Below are positions 60,562 through 64,000 of a stretch of 64,000 nt of DNA, in pieces. Where the stretch lies: the NCBI RefSeq assembly GCF_000517125.1, contig NZ_KI912157.1, forward strand, positions 30,979-94,978, in the 5' to 3' direction. Within the stretch, counting starts at the first letter, position 1; every line of letters starts with the position of its first letter. The notes under the pieces were generated by a model. It saw only the letters and a program-made list of their open reading frames with translations. It searched no databases and had not been told where the DNA came from. Source of the stretch: Arthrobacter sp. MA-N2 (GTDB taxonomy: Bacteria > Actinomycetota > Actinomycetes > Actinomycetales > Micrococcaceae). The position numbers and the translations under genes were made by a program.

Positions 60562-61377
60562 ATGGTGAAGAAGCAAGCAGAAGTAGTTCGAGGATTCGAG
60601 CTTGATTGGCTCGCGTGCGAACAGGGTCCCGAGGAAGTGATGCGGTCGAACAGCGATTTCATGGTCATCACGGCCAAGGGCGACCTTGAGCAGCTCAACA
60701 AATGGGTGCCCGCACCCTTGGCGGCCACAGGGGACGTGATCATCGACCTCGTCTACCTCAATGAGACAGTCCATGACGGCGTCAAAACGTGGGAGTACCC
60801 CTTCTACGATTTCAACATCGGGATCGTGGCGAAGCTCACGGAGCCGCCATACACCGAAGGCGTGTTCCTCGTCCAGAGTTACGTCGACGATGATTTCTCT
60901 CTGGTCTTCGGCCGGGAAGTGTGGGGCTACCCGAAGAAGATGGGTGACTTCGAAGTCTCTCCGCATCCGAAGGAGGAATCGAGCCGATACGAGTACTCGG
61001 TGTCTCGTCGGGGCACAGAGCTGGTTTCCGTCACGCTCGACGGCCTTGAGACCATCCCCGCACAGGAGTTCCCCGGACACGGGGTTGGTTACACGATCTG
61101 CTTTCGACAAGTGCCGTCCCCAGATGCAGTCGCGATTGAGAAGCAGCAGCTCGTCTTCGTCAAGGTGGAGACGGACGCAACCGAGGCCAAGAAGGGCATT
61201 GGCACTGTCGCGATCAAGGATGGTCCCTTCGACCAACTTGGCATCGGTCCGCTGGCTGATGTCACCGCCTACTTCGCGAGGGGCGCCGTGAGGCATCACG
61301 GAATCAACAATCTCGTCGTTGAGGCCAAGGAACTCGCCCGGCCGCTCGACGTGTCGCGCGCTGGAGTCCCCGCGTAA
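60562..61377 (+). CDS. Acetoacetate-decarboxylase-family enzyme
   Basis: 271 residues. GREVWGYPKKMGDFEVSPHP includes the Lys-Lys pair that forms the Schiff base in acetoacetate decarboxylases, and EGVFLVQSYVDDDFSL and LVFVKVETDATEAKK are family blocks. Many members act on other beta-keto acids or related substrates, so the true substrate is open. Clustered with a polyamine-type ABC importer that may bring the substrate in. Confidence 0.85.
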   Translation: MVKKQAEVVRGFELDWLACEQGPEEVMRSNSDFMVITAKGDLEQLNKWVPAPLAATGDVIIDLVYLNETVHDGVKTWEYPFYDFNIGIVAKLTEPPYTEGVFLVQSYVDDDFSLVFGREVWGYPKKMGDFEVSPHPKEESSRYEYSVSRRGTELVSVTLDGLETIPAQEFPGHGVGYTICFRQVPSPDAVAIEKQQLVFVKVETDATEAKKGIGTVAIKDGPFDQLGIGPLADVTAYFARGAVRHHGINNLVVEAKELARPLDVSRAGVPA

Positions 61378-61507
61378 CCTCGGAAGCCGCTGTAGCCATA
61401 TTTCGAGCAGCACGCTTCCTGGTAAGACCGCCGTGAGCTAGCTGTGCTTCGCATTCTTGCTATGGATCATTCGACTCGTAGACCCCGTAGAAAGGACGTC
61501 TGACGCG

Positions 61508-62683
61508 ATGTCTAAAAATTTGTTTCAGCAGGATCCGCCCCTCGACAATCGGTCAGGGGGTAATTACCTGCCAAGAAGGCTCCTGCTGAAGCGGGGTGGA
61601 CAACTGCTGGGCGTAGCGACTGCTCTCGGACTTGCCGAAACCCTTTCGGGTTGCGGCAGCAACGCCAGCGCCGACGCCGCAGCAGCGCCCGACGCAGGTA
61701 TCACCCTGGACCAAGTCACCAACGCGCGTGGGACTGCAAAAATAATTGGCTGGCAGTTCTATCATGCACCGGAGCTCGATACTGCCAATGTAAAAAGCCA
61801 GTGGGGTTACATCGGAGGTAATGAAGACACCATTACAAAGACGGCGCAGCCGGGCGCAATCGACCTCGTCACTATGACGAATGGATACGACGACCAGCTA
61901 CTGGCAGCCAAACGAGTCATTCCAACGAACCCGGCGTTGTTGTCCAACTGGGAAAATATCAACCCAACGTTCCGGAACTGGCCCGAGATAAGCCGGAATG
62001 GTTCGGTACTCAGCATCCCGCTGCAATGGAGCTACGGTTATATGCAGTGGGACGCGCGATTCACGACCGAACCAAAGAGCCTGGATGACCTTTTCTCCCC
62101 GAAGCTTGCGAGAAAAGTGGGACTCCCGGATGACCCATACGCCGTAATCACCACGTTTGCACGCCTCCTCGGTTACGCGGACCCGCAGAAGCTGAAGCCG
62201 AACGAATTCCAAAAGGTCGTTGACACCCTCAATCGTTTCAAGTCACAGCTCCTCACCTTGCATCAGTATGGCGAGGAGCCGGCGCTTCTAGCCCGTGGCG
62301 ACATTTGGGTTGATTTGCCGTGTTACGCGTCTTCGTTCCTGGATGCACGTAAAGCGGGCGCAAAAATGGAAACGAGCCTTCTTGGATCGTGGTCTTACCT
62401 GGATTGCTGCACCGTGGTGCGGGGGGCGGATATACCGGTGGCTTTGTCCTTCATCAATAACACGCTGGAGACGGGTGCGCAGGCGGCCTTAGCGACCAAG
62501 GCCTGGTCCTTCCCAGTTGTCGACAGTGCACTGTACGGCGTACCAAAGGAGCTTCAGTTCTCCAGCCTGGACGCGATTCTCAGCAAGGCACCGCTCCAGC
62601 CCGGCGTGCCGTTTGACAACAACAGTGGCTTTGTTTCATTCCCGGAATGGATCAAGGCATGGGAAAGGTTCAAGGCTCTATGA
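61508..62683 (+). CDS. ABC transporter substrate-binding lipoprotein, polyamine (PotD) type
   Basis: 391 residues from ATG 61508. N-terminal twin-arginine-like PRRLLLKRGGQLLGV and lipobox LSGC near residue 48, so probably Tat-exported and lipid-anchored. The body has PotD-like blocks (IDLVTMTNGYDDQLLA, LDDLFSPKLARKVGLPDDPY, GDIWVDLPCYASSF, LSFINNTLETGAQAALA). Its stop overlaps the permease start (ATGA). Confidence 0.85.
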   Translation: MSKNLFQQDPPLDNRSGGNYLPRRLLLKRGGQLLGVATALGLAETLSGCGSNASADAAAAPDAGITLDQVTNARGTAKIIGWQFYHAPELDTANVKSQWGYIGGNEDTITKTAQPGAIDLVTMTNGYDDQLLAAKRVIPTNPALLSNWENINPTFRNWPEISRNGSVLSIPLQWSYGYMQWDARFTTEPKSLDDLFSPKLARKVGLPDDPYAVITTFARLLGYADPQKLKPNEFQKVVDTLNRFKSQLLTLHQYGEEPALLARGDIWVDLPCYASSFLDARKAGAKMETSLLGSWSYLDCCTVVRGADIPVALSFINNTLETGAQAALATKAWSFPVVDSALYGVPKELQFSSLDAILSKAPLQPGVPFDNNSGFVSFPEWIKAWERFKAL

Positions 62684-64000
62684 ACCTGACCGCTGACGTC
62701 CCTCGGCAAACAGCAGACCGTAAGGAAAAGCTAGCGTTACTCGCGTTACCATTTTGGGTATACGTCCTGGGTGTCCTTGCCCTTCCATTGGCGATCTTGG
62801 CGCTCTACAGCTTCTGGGAGGCGGGGTTCTTCACGGTAACCAGAAATATCACTGCGGCGAACTACGCCGAGGTCTTGGGTTCGCCGCTATATCTGACATT
62901 GATCGCAAAAAGCCTTGCAGTTGGCGCCATTGCGGCTGCTTGTATGACTGTCCTGGCGTTCGTCCTCGCATACGCTATTACCTTCAGACTGGGCAGGTTT
63001 GGAAAGCCGGTATTGTTCGCTATCGCACTGTCGTTGCTGGCGTCATACATCGTTCGGGTCTACGCGTGGGGTACGATCCTCGGCACCAACGGGATCGTAA
63101 ACAGCACGCTGATGTCCCTGCACATCGTAGATAAGCCGATTGGATTCTTGTTCTATGGCTATTTCGCGATTGTCGTGACGCTGGTGTACGTGTACTTGCC
63201 AATCGCAACATTGGTCATTTACGGCGGCCTGCAAGATATCGATCCCCGCATCGTGGAAGCCGCCCAGGATTTGGGAGCGGGACGCGTTCGGCGCATGTTG
63301 CAGATCACGGTCCCATTGGCGATGCCTGCAATGAAGGCAGCTTTCGCCCTCACCTTTGTATTAGCGACGACTGACTACATCACCCCGCAGCTTGTTGGAG
63401 GTATCTCCGGCCAGATGGTGGGATCGGTCATCAAGGACCAATTCGGCGGTGCGGCGAACCTGCCTTTGGGTGCTGCGTTGGCATTCGTAGCCGTCGGGTC
63501 CGTCTTTGTTGCCCTCGGCTGCTTCGGGCTCCTGCAGAAAGGCGTAGCGGCTATGATCCCCGCTACAGCCTCGCGTTTCCGGCATCTTATGGCTGGTGCC
63601 CGGGGAATTCCGAATGGTAAGAATCTTCTGACAGGTACTCGGACCTCGCTTTTCCGTCGATTCCCGATAGTGCAGATAGCATCCGTACTTATTCTGATAT
63701 TCCTTGCTGCACCCCTACTGGTCCTCATCGCGTTCTCCTTTAATAGTTCGCCAGTTCCGAGTCTTCCGTTCACGGGCTTCACGGGCCACTGGTACGCGTC
63801 CATTATTCAGACGACGGGATTCGATGCGGCTTTGGGGAACAGTCTGATTCTCATGGGTGCGTCGGTGGTTGGTGGTCTAGCTCTTGGGGTACCCACGGCA
63901 TTCGTACTGGTCCGGAGTCGTCGGCGCCGTCTGACCTCGGCCGCACTGACGCCGGCGGTCTACGCTCCGGTAGCAGTGCCGGGCGTTATGATTGGAATAG
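62680..64000 (+). CDS. ABC permease with PotB- and PotC-like halves fused (partial)
   Basis: 440 codons before the window edge. First half (about 1-285): six or so helices with MNLTADVPRQTADRKEKLAL start and EAA loop EAAQDLGAGRVRRMLQITVP. After a basic linker (residues about 290-325) a second N-terminal permease segment starts: FPIVQIASVLILIFLAAPLL, SFNSSPVPSLPFTGFTGHWY, NSLILMGASVVGGLALGVPT, typical of PotC. The two subunits are one polypeptide here without stop or frameshift. Its ATPase is probably beyond the window. Confidence 0.8.
   Translation, partial: MNLTADVPRQTADRKEKLALLALPFWVYVLGVLALPLAILALYSFWEAGFFTVTRNITAANYAEVLGSPLYLTLIAKSLAVGAIAAACMTVLAFVLAYAITFRLGRFGKPVLFAIALSLLASYIVRVYAWGTILGTNGIVNSTLMSLHIVDKPIGFLFYGYFAIVVTLVYVYLPIATLVIYGGLQDIDPRIVEAAQDLGAGRVRRMLQITVPLAMPAMKAAFALTFVLATTDYITPQLVGGISGQMVGSVIKDQFGGAANLPLGAALAFVAVGSVFVALGCFGLLQKGVAAMIPATASRFRHLMAGARGIPNGKNLLTGTRTSLFRRFPIVQIASVLILIFLAAPLLVLIAFSFNSSPVPSLPFTGFTGHWYASIIQTTGFDAALGNSLILMGASVVGGLALGVPTAFVLVRSRRRRLTSAALTPAVYAPVAVPGVMIGI

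Noticed and set aside
1..64000. CRISPR arrays, rRNA and tRNA genes
   Set aside because: No regularly spaced repeats or rRNA-like stretches were noticed, and no cloverleaf was recognised by eye; a tRNA scan was not possible here.

Overview
The window is high-GC DNA whose gene content (complete kdpFABCDE, SipW/camelysin genes, a Tad/Flp pilus locus, many small conserved proteins) fits a soil actinobacterium of the Micrococcaceae, most likely Arthrobacter or a close relative. No rRNA, tRNA or CRISPR array was seen.

Layout. (1) 1-1.25 kb: gene debris (toxin fragment, broken SRAP gene, recombinase-like and IstB-like remnants). (2) 1.3-18.4 kb: a potassium/magnesium island. It holds kdpFABCDE with a tiny upstream membrane ORF, two 658-residue APC-type transporters, an MgtC-family gene, and three paralogues of an unrecognised ~206-residue protein. 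All seven transcription units carry a TTAAG-type direct repeat with 11 bp periodicity; in five of them the pair recurs exactly 32 bp further on. This looks like a local regulon of an OmpR/PhoB-type regulator, and KdpE is the only such regulator encoded here. (3) 19-24.6 kb: scattered small genes (CxxC protein, STAS-like protein, cold-shock protein, HAD phosphatase, DUF1508 protein, small membrane protein, KfrA-N-like protein behind a perfect 16-bp-arm palindrome). (4) 24.9-31.5 kb: a stand-alone AAA ATPase, then transposon debris (frameshifted resolvase, decayed TniB-like ATPase), a TadG-like gene and an intact 1.4 kb insertion sequence. (5) 31.2-36.2 kb: a SipW signal peptidase, a camelysin-like protein and a second secreted protein, flanked by Hpt-like proteins that lack the phospho-histidine and by two copies (one broken) of a helix-turn-helix gene. 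(6) 36.6-40.2 kb: truncated GT2 glycosyltransferase, GT39-like membrane glycosyltransferase, Rhs C-terminal remnant with a possible immunity gene. (7) 40.5-49.4 kb: Tad/Flp pilus operon (Flp, CpaB, TadZ, TadA, TadB, TadC, TadE, TadG) with only a remnant of the prepilin peptidase. (8) 49.5-59.3 kb: decayed accessory genes, a second AAA ATPase divergent from an unknown gene, a TniQ remnant, several toxin-antitoxin modules including an apparent in-frame RES-RelE toxin chimera, and a HEPN-domain protein. (9) 59.3-64 kb: a GntR/HutC regulator, an acetoacetate-decarboxylase-family enzyme, and a polyamine-type ABC importer whose permease has two domains in one polypeptide and runs off the window.

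The window's first 169 bases recur at 55331-55499 with two substitutions in the same orientation, so a 55 kb segment lies between direct repeats.
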